DNA from: Acanthopleura granulata
Lineage: Eukaryota > Mollusca > Polyplacophora > Chitonida > Chitonidae
NCBI GenBank assembly: GCA_016165875.1
Contig: JABBOT010000004.1
Location: 29,851,866 to 29,915,865 of the forward strand
Reading direction: 5' to 3'
Length of the DNA stretch: 64,000 nt
Both the position numbers and the translations under genes were made by a program. Shown piece by piece: positions 24,683 to 35,629 of this stretch; position 1 is the stretch's first letter; each line of letters opens with the position of its first letter. The notes beneath the pieces were generated by a model, which saw nothing but the letters and a program-made list of their open reading frames with translations, searched no databases and was not told the origin of the DNA.

Positions 24683-27600
24683 CTGTACAACAAAATATAT
24701 ACAGCAGATATTTATACGGGATAGGTCATGTAATGCCCTCTGGGTATGTGCCCACTTGTTTAATACATCATCGAAGCCAACTGTTGAGTATCTCTGCTTA
24801 GTTGTGATGTTCTGGATATGTATTGCTCTGCGCGTTTGTCTATTTGTCATCGGTAGACTTTGGCTATTAAGACATCAAGGCCTGTTGTTGAATATCTCTG
24901 CTTACCTGTGATGTGCTCGATATGTATTGCTCTGAGAGATTCTCCCCATTCGTCAACGGTAGACTTTGGCTTTTAAGACACCACTGTTGAATATTTCTGC
25001 TTACCTGTGATGTGCTGGACACGTATTGCCCTTTGTGCATACGCCCACTTGTCAATGATGGACTTTGGCTTGATGAAGTAAAACATCGAGGCCAAAGTCT
25101 TGCTGGGCGGCTTTCCGTCCAATGTAACGGGATGAATGGCGACCAACTTGTCGAAGGCCCGACTCAATTCCCCATTAGTGGATGCATAGTGAGCTGCTGG
25201 AATATGCCTGAAAGCAGACAAATGATATAATTAGCTACTTTTTACAAGGGTTTTACAGTCAAACTAATTTTTCACTGATCGAAAAAAAAAATGTTGTAGC
25301 AATTCGAGTAATGCGAGATCCCACTTCTGAAATTAAATTTTCTTCCAAACGAGACTCGTGAACACATGTTCGTCTGATAGCTTACATATGTCGTTGTGAA
25401 GATTTATAACATCTTTTTTTTTACGAGGCCATTAATGCCTACCTTGCAGAGACTTCAGAGATGAGTTGCTCTTTAGGGGCGTTGCACTCTATCTCCTCGA
25501 GCGACACATTTTTGGAATCTCCGTTACTGGGACCCGTGGCTGCCCACAGTAGCTGGGGACTTTGTCTGAAAATAAGAATGAGTAAAATTATTATAGAGTT
25601 GACCTTGGGGTGCAAATACATACATGTACATGATATTCGTTTCTACTTTTATATTCAAATTAAAGAAAATGTATTCAGAATAATCTCGAACTTGCATGAA
25701 ATTTGTTTGAATGGCGTTATTCAGTTCCACTTGAAAGGTATCTAGCACATATCGTGTGTACATCTGGAAAACGGCCAACATTTTCATAAGTTTTGAAAGT
25801 ACCCAGTCATCAGCAGCATCGCACGGCAAACGTTGATTGGCTGATTGAACTCGTAGAACTGGTCGTCCACATTGGCAGCATGGGCGAGGTAGTCCTCGAC
25901 CAGCTCCAGGTCGTTGCCTTCCAACCTCGCCCGGGCAGACGCCTGCATGGCCCGCCTAGCCTCTCCAGCAGTGTTCACTGCCAGCTTGTACCTAATAACA
26001 ATAACAAATGAATATATTACTGATAATTAGATATTTTAAAAAGACCAAAATCTATAGGTAATGGAAAGTTTCAGCTACAAAATTTGAAAAGCATTTCTTA
26101 AGACTTATGAGAAGAATAATATAATATATCTATATTATATTTATACAATGGTAATCTGTTCTGTGAACATTATAATTTTCGTGCTTCATGTTCATGTTAA
26201 CAGGTCTTACTAAGTTTCACGAAGACGTACTGAAAAACTGAGTTTGATAAACGTGCTCCAAATGTGAACATTTCTTCAAATTTTGTATTTTGATAAAATG
26301 TCATCTCTTATGTGTCTTCTAATACCTGGTATAGTAAGAGAATATGTAAAGTTAGAAGTATATGGATACGTTTTTCTTATTGTATCTGTAATATTTCTAT
26401 TATTTAACATAAAGACACTGAAAGTGTGGATATAATCGTTGTGATGTGTTGATGCATTATAAATGTCATATGGATATTTAGGTCCCATTTACATACTGTT
26501 TAATGTACTCGTATACTTCACAAATTGCTTTTTATATGAATGTATGAACTCGTTTGCCATATGGCTGAATGTGTAGTACCTTAGTATGTTTCTGGCATTT
26601 TTATCTGTCTCTCTGTGAAAATGTAAATTGTACTTTAGTATTTTTGCTGAAGCAATTTCATGCCCTTAGAAAGGCATATATACGTCTTTTTTCTCATCTT
26701 CAGAATAGATAGCGAAGAAAAAAAAATCATGGCATACTTATAAGTCTCCCTCAATACTATAGAGGCATTGTAACTTAATTTTCCCATTACTATTTCACTG
26801 TCAAATAACTGTACAACGTTTAGAAATCATCAGTATAAACTTTCTGTAAAATGGGGATATTATATAAGTTTTTTTATTATTTTTGTCAAACTTGGGTTGC
26901 TTTAAATTATAAAACTCCCTTCATCTTCTGAATTGCGTGTACTGTAGGCTGAGCTTAGCATTATAGCATTTCCATTAATATAGGTGTTTCAATTTCCTAT
27001 AGGTTTCCATTTCCTGTAGGTAATGATTTGTTGCCTTGTCCGCAGGGATTATCTACGTTTATTACTATTTCCCAACTCCCACCCCCCTCCCACCCCCACC
27101 ATTCTATTAGTAACGACTAAACCCGATGCAAGGTAAATTTGAGGAAATTCGATTTTTGTTTAAACATGTAAATGTTTTTGCACTCACTTTCTGTGGAAAC
27201 GATTCAGATCGTTTGCTCCATTGTGTATTTTCTTGCCCATGGTTGATAGGAAGAAGCATGCTGTGTGAGCATCTTCCTTCGCGGCGTATGGTGGGCGAAA
27301 ATGGTCAAAATACCGCTGGAACCACTTGAACAGAAACGAATATACATTTTAAAATACGCTTAATATCTTAATTGTTAAATGATCAAATTCTACAGAGATG
27401 GTAAATGTATGGTAAAGAGATTTAAATTCTGGATATATTATGAATGTATTTATATGCACAAGAATGTTATAATAATTTCCCAAATTTTGTACGGGAAGTG
27501 ATCTATTTTGAGAATTCATCCTGTGTTTTTTGTAATTTTTCTTTTCTTCTGTGTACTCACGGAGTATTCTTCCTCGTCCAAACAGAACGTGGCTGGCTGG

Positions 27601-30600
27601 GTGTTTCCGGCTTGGTTTTCTTTAGCATAAAAAGTCCAAAACTTTTTCCCGTCCAACCTCAATTCCACCCTGAATAAGTGAACCCATATATGATTTTTGT
27701 TAAGCAGATATACGGTGGTCATTTTGGAAATCTAATACATTGTACCAGGTTAAGACCATTGCTTCCATTTTGTTGTCTAGTTTAGAAGGTAGAACATACA
27801 TACTTTATTCAGCGATTACACAGGAAGTCGCTTGTAACTGTCACGATTTTGAATACAATGTTATAGATAACCTTACAGCACAGAGTATATTATATTTTCA
27901 GACGTACTTTTTCATGAAGTTGTTTGCTATCAGGGTGCAAATTCTGCCTTTTTCGTAAAGGTTATTGAGCTTTACTCCGTAATGTGCACCAATCTCAAAT
28001 TCTAATAAACTTGAGGTGATTCAGTTGTAAACGAAAGATTACAGGTAAATCTGGCAAAATGTGATTGTTATTATCAGAATGAAAAACTAATCTTACCCAG
28101 TCGCCCATTCCTCAACCTTGAAATACTCTGCCACACTTCTCCTCTGAAAATGCTTCAAACAAAGGAGAGCCGTCAGGTAATTCAAGACCAAAATGTAGTC
28201 TGACACCCGAATGTCTCCTGTTTGTTGGATGATGGACTTGAAGTCATTTGCTGCAACCTGAACATCATTTGGTTTAAATAACAGATTATGTATACAAAAT
28301 GAGAATGTAGCAGGTTAATCGGTTTTTGAAGGACACAAGGTGCAGCTGAATTGTATATGAACGCTTTCATAAAAAAAAAAGTGAGTTGGATTGTACAAAA
28401 GAGATATAATGTTCATGGCCTTGAAAGGCGAAGATAAATTGAGTGATGTAACTGAAGATATTATCATAGACGGTTTCACCTCTGAGTTGTGAATAATTCA
28501 GTGTTAATTTACTTTCGTGAGAAAACTTTGTAAACCCATGGAATAAAATCTACCCTGAGTATGACTTGACATTCTTCGACTGTTTTCCTGTGCCTGTTGA
28601 CACGTTTAGCAAGAAGTTCTCTTGACCATTTAGCAAGACAGTCTTCAACATGGCGTAGCAGCATATAAAGTGGTCGATCGGTGTTGAAGATATCTGTTGC
28701 CGTTGTTGCCCAGCCAAGGAAGCGTTTCACACATTTATGGTAGTTTCTCTTTGTCAAAAAAGACAAACCCGCTTCGTTAAGTCTGCCAAAAAATTCTTGA
28801 ACCTATTTAAAAAAAAAAAAAAAATACAAATCGCTTTATCGAACCAGCCGATACTTCTCGGTATGCTTAACCGGTGAAACTCGTGAACAATGTAGACGTG
28901 GCCTCCACCCAACTGTTTAACTATAGAAATCTGCCGAAGTGGACTTGGCCGAATGTTGCATTGGGCTGCATTTATACAGGTTCGAAAGAAAATTCGAAGG
29001 TGAGTATAGAATAAAAGCGATACAAAACTGATAGGTCCACACGATGCAGGGCTGGTGCTGTCTGGTTAGTTGACTCTTTAAACACTTGGCCGCTGTAACC
29101 ATTTATTTTTATAGACAGAAGAACAAATTCTTAAGCACTTAACTTACATTTCAATATTGGTTTCATTCAGCAGTTTTATGACAACAGACCAGGTGTAGCA
29201 GTTTGCATGCTTAAATTTCTAATGGTTCTCCAAATTCTTGATTGTTCTTGTAGAAAAGTAAAGTTTATACAGGAGAGCATTTCAACAAGAAAAGTTAATT
29301 TGAGATTGTTGCACAACCAGAGGTTTTGCTTTGTTCTGATGAAAATTTTCAGTGGAAAATTGGTAAACGTAATCCACAAATTTCTTCATGCCGTCTTTCT
29401 GTTCTACTGCTGTTTTTTTCTATGCTTAAATGACCATTCAATTGCACACTGTAATGGGAGGAGTACCATAATCTGTATTTTATCATCAAAGACGTTTTCA
29501 GCCCTTACCTTTTCTGGCTGAAGAGCATGAAGGTTTACCCTGGATGAATCTACGTAATACATGAGCTTGCTAACATTTTGAGCCAAGCTTTTACAAGCTT
29601 GTTCTTTGAGCTTCTCTTGTTCTAGCAGGAATTTCACGAATTGTCCCAAATAGGAATCTGTGATTGGATGCTGGCGATATAATCCCGCCATCCGCATCTT
29701 CTTCCTGATGGAATCCCGTGCGTAAATAGACCGCCCATAGTTTGATTCCATTCTGTAGGCAGAATTCACAAATCTATATACATGTATGTATAAATTCAAA
29801 TAAATTGCCTTCGTAACCATTTCAATACTATTTAACCACTGAAACACTGTTTTGGGGTATTATAATTATTGATACCGTTGGCATCCTACATTTATAATTG
29901 TATCAGGACTGCAAGATACAAGTAAAGGAGATAATGCCAATAGTGGACAAGCGGAAGTAAAGGTTTACGGGGAGGAATACTGATTGGTTTTATAATGGAC
30001 TGAAATCAACTTCCATTCTGTATTAGCACGGTGAAGAGAAAGTAATTTCGCCTAAAAATAGCAGGCCTTATTTTTTTTTATTTCATTGGAATATGTATTA
30101 TTGAAATATGTATTATATGCATTATGCGAGGAAAAAATAAAAATCAGTTCACTCTGCTTCGGTGAGTAAATTATTCTCACTTTCACCAGATGAGCACGTA
30201 TAACCTGAGAGATAATAATTAATGCCAGTGTCCTGTATAATGGACTCACGAGCTTGGGGAGGATCTATCCGGGAACTGTGCGTGGTCTTCCTGTGGTTCG
30301 AGCGCACCAGGGCCATGGACGTCCTCGGCCTCGTCCGCGGATTGGGGCTGCCCTTCATCTCCCGCCTCCTCTCCCCCCTCTTCGTCACTGTCAATTATCA
30401 CAGGCCTGCCACACAAGAAAGTGCTTAGCAAAGAAACAGGAGAATTCCAAGCCTAACAAGCCTATTACAGTGTAGTGATGTGGATATTTACTCGGAATTC
30501 TGGACGGCCTCTTAAAATAAAATTTCACCCAATCTTGAGATACTTTCAAATAAATCATAGGTCGGTTAATGGAACAAGGATGGGTACATAAGTATAGTGG

Positions 30601-33600
30601 GAAATAAAAAAGTTACTTAAGCAATCAAGTCTAGCAAATATGCAACATTTCAGACACTGTTGGCGAAGAATTCTCACAAAACTAAGCAAGAATGAAAATG
30701 AAACCACCAAACCTAAACCTGACGCTGGTACCAGTATTGTTTTTATTAAAATTCTAGTACGCATCCTAGCACGCCTTCGTGGCTCTGTTGGTTAGCGCGC
30801 TAACCACGAACCAGGAGCCTCCCACCAAAGCGTCGCTGTGAGCTCAAGTCCAGCTCATGCTGGCTTCCTCTCCGACTGTACGTTGGAAGGTCAGTCAGCA
30901 ACCTCAGGATGGTGGTCGGCTTCCAGCGGGCTCTGTCCGGTTTCCTCTCTTCATAATGCTGGCCGCCGTCGTATAAGTGAGATATTCTTGCGCACGGCGT
31001 AAAACACCAAACAAATAAATAAACTTACGAATGAACCTTCATTCACCTTTTTCTTTATTTGATGATATATACTTATCACTCAAGAAAACGTCACTTATAT
31101 CAAAGACGGTAAATACGAATCCAATGTGATTCGTTACAAGGAATTAATTACAGGTAAAAGAGCTGGGACGACCTTATGTAAATAGATAACTTGCAGTACA
31201 AAGGTCAGGAAATTTTGGTCTCGTCAGATATAGATGTCTGAGATTGCTTCTAGCTGTGATTAATGGAATATTCGTACTGATATAGTTTGTTGGCAAATAA
31301 ATTTAACTTCTGTCTCCTGTCACATCTTATATATGCTCCTTGCAGATCTTCTCAAACAGATTTGTTGCGTGTGGATAATTATTTTGTTCATGCACCAAAC
31401 CCAAAACATCCCAAGCACCAATTATACATTAATTTCACAAATCAAATCGTGGGATAAACTGTGTCGATTATCTCAGTGTATTACAGTACCTTGTATTTTT
31501 TCCGATCCTCATCGGCGTTCTCACGACCTCCTCATCTGTGGATCGCTCCGAGGTAGGTTGTGGAGGCATGGGATCCTCCTGCATAGGCTCTGACTTTGGA
31601 GTAGAAGTTCTTGGGGCTATTGGTAACTTGACTATGAAAGGTCTGTGAAGAGATTATACCTGACAGGTGATGTTTTGCCTAATTAAGGTATCGCTTTTCA
31701 TTTATACCACTGGATCAAAGTCGTTGAAGCAGAAGGCATGTATACTGTATATTAATAGACGAACGCTTATTTGGAATGTGTAGCATGGGTATAAACGAAT
31801 TCATTCTGGACACCAAGAGCCTTCTCTCGTCTGAGACACTGAGAGTAAAAGTTGCTCCTTTAAAACAGTTCTCCTCCACCATGCAATGAAGGGAGTTTAT
31901 ATTACCCATCATTTCATTCAAGATCGGACTATCTATCCAATTTAATGATTAAGCTTCTTTGGGGAAGATTTAAGTAAAAGTTTAAAACTATTTTGCAGAA
32001 AAAATAGTTGGCACTTCAATAACTCCGATTTTTGCAAAATGAAAGCTTTGGAGTACTTATTAAAGTGAAAGACAGAGCATGTTCTAAGTTAGCCAAAAAG
32101 GTTACAAAATATTATTTTTATTTCTGTGTAGCATTTTCTTTACTACTACCATTGTGTCTGTAGAGGCTGTATTCCAAGTAATTGTTCCAAGCGCGGAACA
32201 CTCTTGTCACCTGAGACTGTAGTAAACTGCTAGAGTTATGTTTAATAGTAACTTCAATATATATGTCAATTTATAACATGAAATGATCAAAAAACTTAAA
32301 GCCGCCAAAACACAATGGTCTGAAAATACTTCGCAGTGTTGTTCACCCATGTACTTGTTATAATTAAAACATATAACATTAAATCAGTGTGCTGTCCCTA
32401 TGTTATTACATGTTACATTGACACACAACTCAGAACATTAACGTCACAGCTTAGGAACAGCTGATATCTCCTGGCTCTCTGATTTCTCACTCCCTCATAA
32501 GCTTAAAAGCATGGGCGTCTTCAGATCCCCAGTCGACAGCATAATACTACATACTTCAAACGAAGATAATTCAGCAACGAATTCGTACAATTTGAAGCAG
32601 GTTTTTACATTCAAGAGAGAATTTTATAATCTTTTTAATGAACAGTCCCTTAGTCATGAGCTGTCTTTTACTTTAATGATAACCTGAAACTGCAAGACTC
32701 ACTGGACGGCTGGAGGTTTCTTGGTCACTGTGTGTCCGAGCTCTTCCAGTAACTTGACAACTTTCGCAAGGTTCTCGTGACTCAACTTCAATCTTTCCTT
32801 CACAAAATCATATGTGATGACCAAGTGGTCCCTGATGTGGAAGTAGACGCGGTCCCGCGCTCTCAACAGTGCGGCGTCCACTTCGTCCTTTGATTTTCCT
32901 TTCATGCATTTCCTTTTCAGGTGTGTGGAAAGGTTACACGTGACCAAGTTACAAACTTCACACGCATAATAGTTCCTTTTGCCTGGAGAAGCAAAACGGA
33001 GGAAAGAAAATATATTTCTTTTATTTCATCGACATGTTATTTTTTCCCAACACTACAAAGCTAAGGACATGTTTGCCTTGTTTCATCAACTAAATTTTCG
33101 AAGACGTTAAAGATGGGCTTTTGAAGCTGTTGAACAAGGGGAGGTAATTCATGGGTTGCACGCAGGTTAATTTCATGCAGGTTTCACGACAACCTTGTCC
33201 AGCAGAATTATCAGAATGACGGACATGTTGCCCAAGCGTGGAAAATGGTTCTTTCCTTCCAACCTTCAGCCTTTGAACTTCTTTTCCACATGTTAAGGTC
33301 ATTGTGTTAAACAATTCGACACACTTGAAGTTTTTCTCTGATGCTATTTTGAATTTGTTTTGAACTTTTTGAATTTGTTCTTTAATCTAAAATGTACCGG
33401 ATTTATCTTCTTTGATGAAAGAAGTACACATGTTTCAATGATTGGTATCGTAGATAATTTGCCATTTTAGTATGTAAAATCACTACATTCTACAATGACC
33501 CGTTTGAAAGCGAAGAGTATGGCTACCATGAAAGGACTTTTCTAAGTCATTTTAAGAATTCTGCTAGTCTACAGTGTAAGAAATTCACCTTACAGTTAAT

Positions 33601-35629
33601 AATTTGGAGTAGATTTAAAGTTTTCTTTGGATACCATTATACGGTTTGTACATACAGCTCATTGTAAAAAAAGAAATAATTAGCTTCATAGTACTGTAAT
33701 TGTTCAACCTTTTCGCATACGTACATAGCGCTTTGATAGCTTTGCGCTGTAACCATGTAATGTTTTGTGTGCTTTACCTGGCTTTGAATAAATCTGGTCA
33801 TATTTCATGATTTCCTAGCCAGCTAATGTTGATCAGTTGTATGTTTTCGTCTGATTCGTATTTCTTTGCATTATGGTCACCAGATGAATGTTACTTATTT
33901 ACTTCAGTGCATGTGGGAAACAACGACCATCCGAAATATGTCTATTCCATTTGGGTTTGGATTAAATGTTTGATGTTCATATCATCTCTACACAGAAATT
34001 ACACCTGCTAGATCCATTTCCCATGTGGATCTATTTGTACTGATGCAAGAGCAGATGCTATGTATCATTTCAAAAAACAACAGCACACCACATGTGAATT
34101 TGCATAGTCGATAAAACTGACACAAGTTTCTGGTTAATTATAAAACTTTTGTAACTTTGAAAGACACCACTCATTTCGTCCCAAATGAAATATACCGGGT
34201 ACAGAACTTGCAAGGACATTATCAAGGGAAGTAAACTGCAGGGATGTCAAATCACTTACTTTATGAAAATCTATTTTGAAATATGAAGAAATCGTTGTTT
34301 TTGACACCATACCATTTGGACATTATTTGGAGAGTACATATACAGGGATTTACTCTAGCCATATATGAAGACATTTGAGTTTAACAACGATAAGACACTA
34401 GTTAAGTTCCTTGAGGAACAATATACAAGAGAGCACAGGGTAAAAACAGCATGCAAGTCTTGTAGGAGTAACTATGGCATTATTTATGTCCGGATTATTA
34501 GTGAATGTAATGGACTATCCAGAAGTTTGTTCCGTTTCATCCTATGGCTCCGGTAGTCGTAGCTTTCAAAATCTTCTAGTCCCTCAGTTCAACAAGACGA
34601 TCTATCCTGGCCTTGTAAGGTCAGTCAAGCCACTTGTATTTTTACTGATGTAATATATCTGATTACATTTGACAGTCCATTCAGCAGGTGGACTTACCTG
34701 TTCGGCACATCAATATAAGTCACGTGCTCTATGTAGTGTAAAATCTGGGCGTAAATAATCTTCTTTAGCAGCATTGTAATACTACATCACCACATTTACA
34801 TATTTGATCAAAGGTTGGTAGATTTCAAACCAATAACTTTATAGATTTACTTGAAAGAGCATTGTCCGAGTTGAAATGAAGTATTTTACTCTTCAGTTCA
34901 TGTATTTGTCCAAGAATGGTATCTTTATGCGTGGAACATACACAAAAATACACACTTGTGTCTTGGAAGCCAAAATGCATTCACTGACAAGATTTGTTAA
35001 CTGATATAGCCATGTGGTGTTGTATTGAGTTTGGAGCTTTCAGTTTTACTGGGCATGTTGATCATTAACACTGACACATTTGCCTCTAATAAAACTCTTT
35101 AATGATTGTTGATAATAATAAGCTAACTGCTTCGGTATAGACGTCCGGTGTGATGACTGAATGACTCGTGCAAACTCACGCTTTTGACATAGAGTAATTC
35201 AAGTAAACAAACCTGAACGCCGATTCGGAATACATCAGCACAATTATTCCCAACAACATAAAGTGAGATAATGAAGAACGCTTTTCATGCGATCTCATGT
35301 TTCACTGTGTGGCAAAATCTAAATCAAAACATTCGAAAAAAGGACTTCTTAGAAAGCAAATTTTAACTGAGCACTGCATTCACATGCTACACTCGTTTGA
35401 AATTTACATCTACGAAGCCATTTTCTAGAAAGGTCTAATTTAGATTTGGGCCACTTGTCTTTCACTTACCTTCCATGTCACTGATCTTTTGGCGTTGAAC
35501 AGATTTAAACGATTTTCCTTGAAGACAGGGTCGAACGGCACTCTTAACATGAACTTCACGATAAAATCGGCTCTGTTGTGCCAACAAAAGAAATAAAGAG
35601 TACTTGATAGTAAGTCTTCGAAGCAGCAT
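24078..35629 (-). CDS. Tyrosine-recombinase/SET fusion protein, KMT5A-like (13 exons, main copy)
   Basis: Joining 35470-35629, 32703-32982, 31490-31642, 30250-30405, 29509-29752, 28554-28802, 28097-28257, 27561-27669, 27188-27324, 25803-25991, 25443-25565, 25005-25207 and 24078-24682 gives 2769 nt, exactly 923 codons, without internal stops; every junction is GT/AG and phases match. Domains in order: C2HC zinc finger (about residues 57-77), Pro-rich and acidic linkers (147-249), SAM-like core-binding part of a tyrosine recombinase (250-414), recombinase catalytic fold (415-600, candidate Arg454, Arg562/563, His587, Tyr596), unknown linker (613-780) and a SET domain (783-905) with YHGE and FFDYG motifs. 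The SET part most resembles KMT5A/SET8, a nuclear histone H4K20 monomethyltransferase. Substrate and activity here are unknown. Residue 863 is Ser where SET enzymes usually have Asn of the NH motif. An alternative start, MEGKRNYYAC at residue 52, gives 871 aa. Nuclear location is inferred. Confidence 0.75.
24690..25020. repeat. Minisatellite precursor in unit 2
   Basis: About three diverged, shorter units of the same repeat lie in the intron between exons 12 and 13. Two keep a canonical donor (CACAG|GTAAGC), so exon 12 has competing donors downstream. Confidence 0.7.
25005..25207 (-). CDS. Exon 12: conserved linker before SET
   Basis: Acceptor GCTTTCAG|GCAT and donor ATCACAG|GTAAGC. Encodes HIPAAHYASTNGELSRAF and SMFYFIKPKSIIDKWAYAQR; no family recognised. 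The end of this exon is the founder of the 109-bp minisatellite. In unit 1 its three copies all carry a 2-bp deletion. Confidence 0.65.
25443..25565 (-). CDS. Exon 11: linker
   Basis: Acceptor ATTTTCAG|ACAAAG and donor GCAAG|GTAGGC, phases 2 and 2. Encodes a 40-residue linker ending KEQLISEVSAR. Its 3' half recurs fused to the SET 5' half at 10883-11063 and 9617-9797. Confidence 0.62.
25803..25991 (-). CDS. Exon 10: recombinase box II and tyrosine
   Basis: Acceptor TTATTAG|GTACAAG and donor GACTGG|GTAC. Encodes NTAGEARRAMQASA, then LVEDYLAHAANVDDQFYEF. The candidate box II Arg, His and nucleophilic Tyr are all present, so the catalytic set is mostly kept on paper; activity is not implied. 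Confidence 0.7.
27188..27324 (-). CDS. Exon 9: recombinase catalytic domain, middle
   Basis: Acceptor GTTCAAG|TGG and donor CAGAAA|GTGAGT, 137 bp. Encodes WFQRYFDHFRPPY, then FFLSTMGKKIHNGANDLNRF, a pattern I know from Crypton-derived recombinase proteins. It supplies the phase needed to join exon 8 to exon 10. Confidence 0.68.
27561..27669 (-). CDS. Exon 8: recombinase beta-hairpin region
   Basis: Acceptor TTATTCAG|GG and donor TACTCC|GTGAGT; 36 codons. It encodes KKFWTFYAKENQAGNTQPA, the position where active recombinases and Cryptons have a Lys in a beta hairpin followed by an HKT-like motif. Here that reads ENQAG, so the site looks diverged. Confidence 0.65.
28097..28257 (-). CDS. Exon 7: recombinase box I region
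   Basis: Acceptor GTTCAG|GTTGCA and donor ACTGG|GTAAGA. Encodes YLTALLCLKHFQRRSVAEYF; the Arg after HFQ is the candidate first catalytic Arg of the tyrosine-recombinase fold. The copy at 15519-15679 is intact. Confidence 0.7.
28554..28802 (-). CDS. Exon 6: core-binding domain, second part
   Basis: 83 codons in phase 0 between AAATAG|GTT and CTCAGG|GTAGAT. The AGLSFLTKRNYHKCVKRFLG stretch is typical of recombinase core-binding helices. Copies at 15978-16226 (intact) and 1-170 (cut by the window edge) keep the frame. Confidence 0.7.
29509..29752 (-). CDS. Exon 5: N-terminal part of recombinase core-binding domain
   Basis: Acceptor GCCTACAG|AATGG and donor GAAAAG|GTAAGG. It encodes 81 residues with helical pattern (YLGQFVKFLLEQEKLKEQAC, then LAQNVSKLMYYVD), like the SAM-like N-terminal part of phage-integrase-fold proteins. 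It is present once: neither downstream unit contains it. Confidence 0.65.
30133..30760. repeat. Source of older exon-4 duplication
   Basis: This stretch, exon 4 with flanks, matches 16610-17230 and 560-1180 at clearly lower similarity, with indels, than the recent units show. The right edge (agtacgc) lies about 15-45 bp before a SINE in each copy. Confidence 0.75.
30250..30405 (-). CDS. Exon 4: acidic linker
   Basis: Acceptor GTGGCAG|GCC and donor AGCTC|GTGAGT. It encodes PVIIDSDEEGGEEAGDEG and further acidic residues. Older, decayed copies of this exon lie at 16723-16860 and 673-810, about 88-90% similar by eye. Confidence 0.65.
30773..31024 (+). mobile_element. Full-length tRNA-derived SINE
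   Basis: Head cgtggctctgttggttagcg (A box), B-box-like gctcaagtccagc, body, then the conserved tataagtgagatattcttgc and aaacaccaaacaaataaata. It sits just beyond the right edge of the older duplication. Confidence 0.8.
31490..31642 (-). CDS. Exon 3: proline-rich linker
   Basis: Acceptor CTTCACAG|AC and donor ACAAG|GTACTG; enters in phase 2 and leaves in phase 2. The 51 residues are rich in Pro, Ser and Glu (MQEDPMPPQPTSERSTDEE), with no recognisable domain; probably a flexible linker. Confidence 0.6.
32703..32982 (-). CDS. Exon 2: zinc-finger exon
   Basis: The acceptor CTCCAG|GC and donor CCA|GTGAGT bound it. It encodes YYACEVC, then NLSTHLKRKC, a C-x2-C...H-x4-C finger, followed by a charged helical stretch (FVKERLKLSHENLAKVVKLL). 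A finger of this type ahead of a recombinase core is common in Crypton-derived animal proteins. Confidence 0.7.
32983..35469 (-). other. First intron of recombinase/SET gene
   Basis: 2.5 kb between exons 1 and 2 with no convincing exon or recognised repeat. Confidence 0.45.
35470..35629 (-). CDS. Exon 1 of recombinase/SET gene (start uncertain)
   Basis: An ATG at 35629-35627 opens a frame that runs to a good donor (GAAG|GTAAGTG) and leaves phase 1, which matches exon 2. It encodes 53 residues with a hydrophobic stretch early (LFLLLA), odd for a nuclear protein. A second in-frame ATG two codons before the donor (MEG) may therefore be the true start, the rest being 5' UTR. Confidence 0.5.

Larger units (their letters stand above)
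1..29184. repeat. Recent tandem array of the SET gene 3' module
   Basis: Position 1 aligns with 16054 and 28630 (ttagcaagacagtcttcaac). Unit 1 is 16053 bp, unit 2 is 12576 bp, and a third partial copy ends near 29184. Outside the internal amplification the units look about 97-98% identical by eye, introns included. Each unit holds exons 6-13 plus about 7.4 kb downstream. The array leaves the window on the left. Confidence 0.92.

Noticed and set aside
29183..30132. Deletion of exon 5 from units 1 and 2
   Set aside because: Different divergence on the two sides shows the recent unit ended at 29184; exon 5 was never duplicated.
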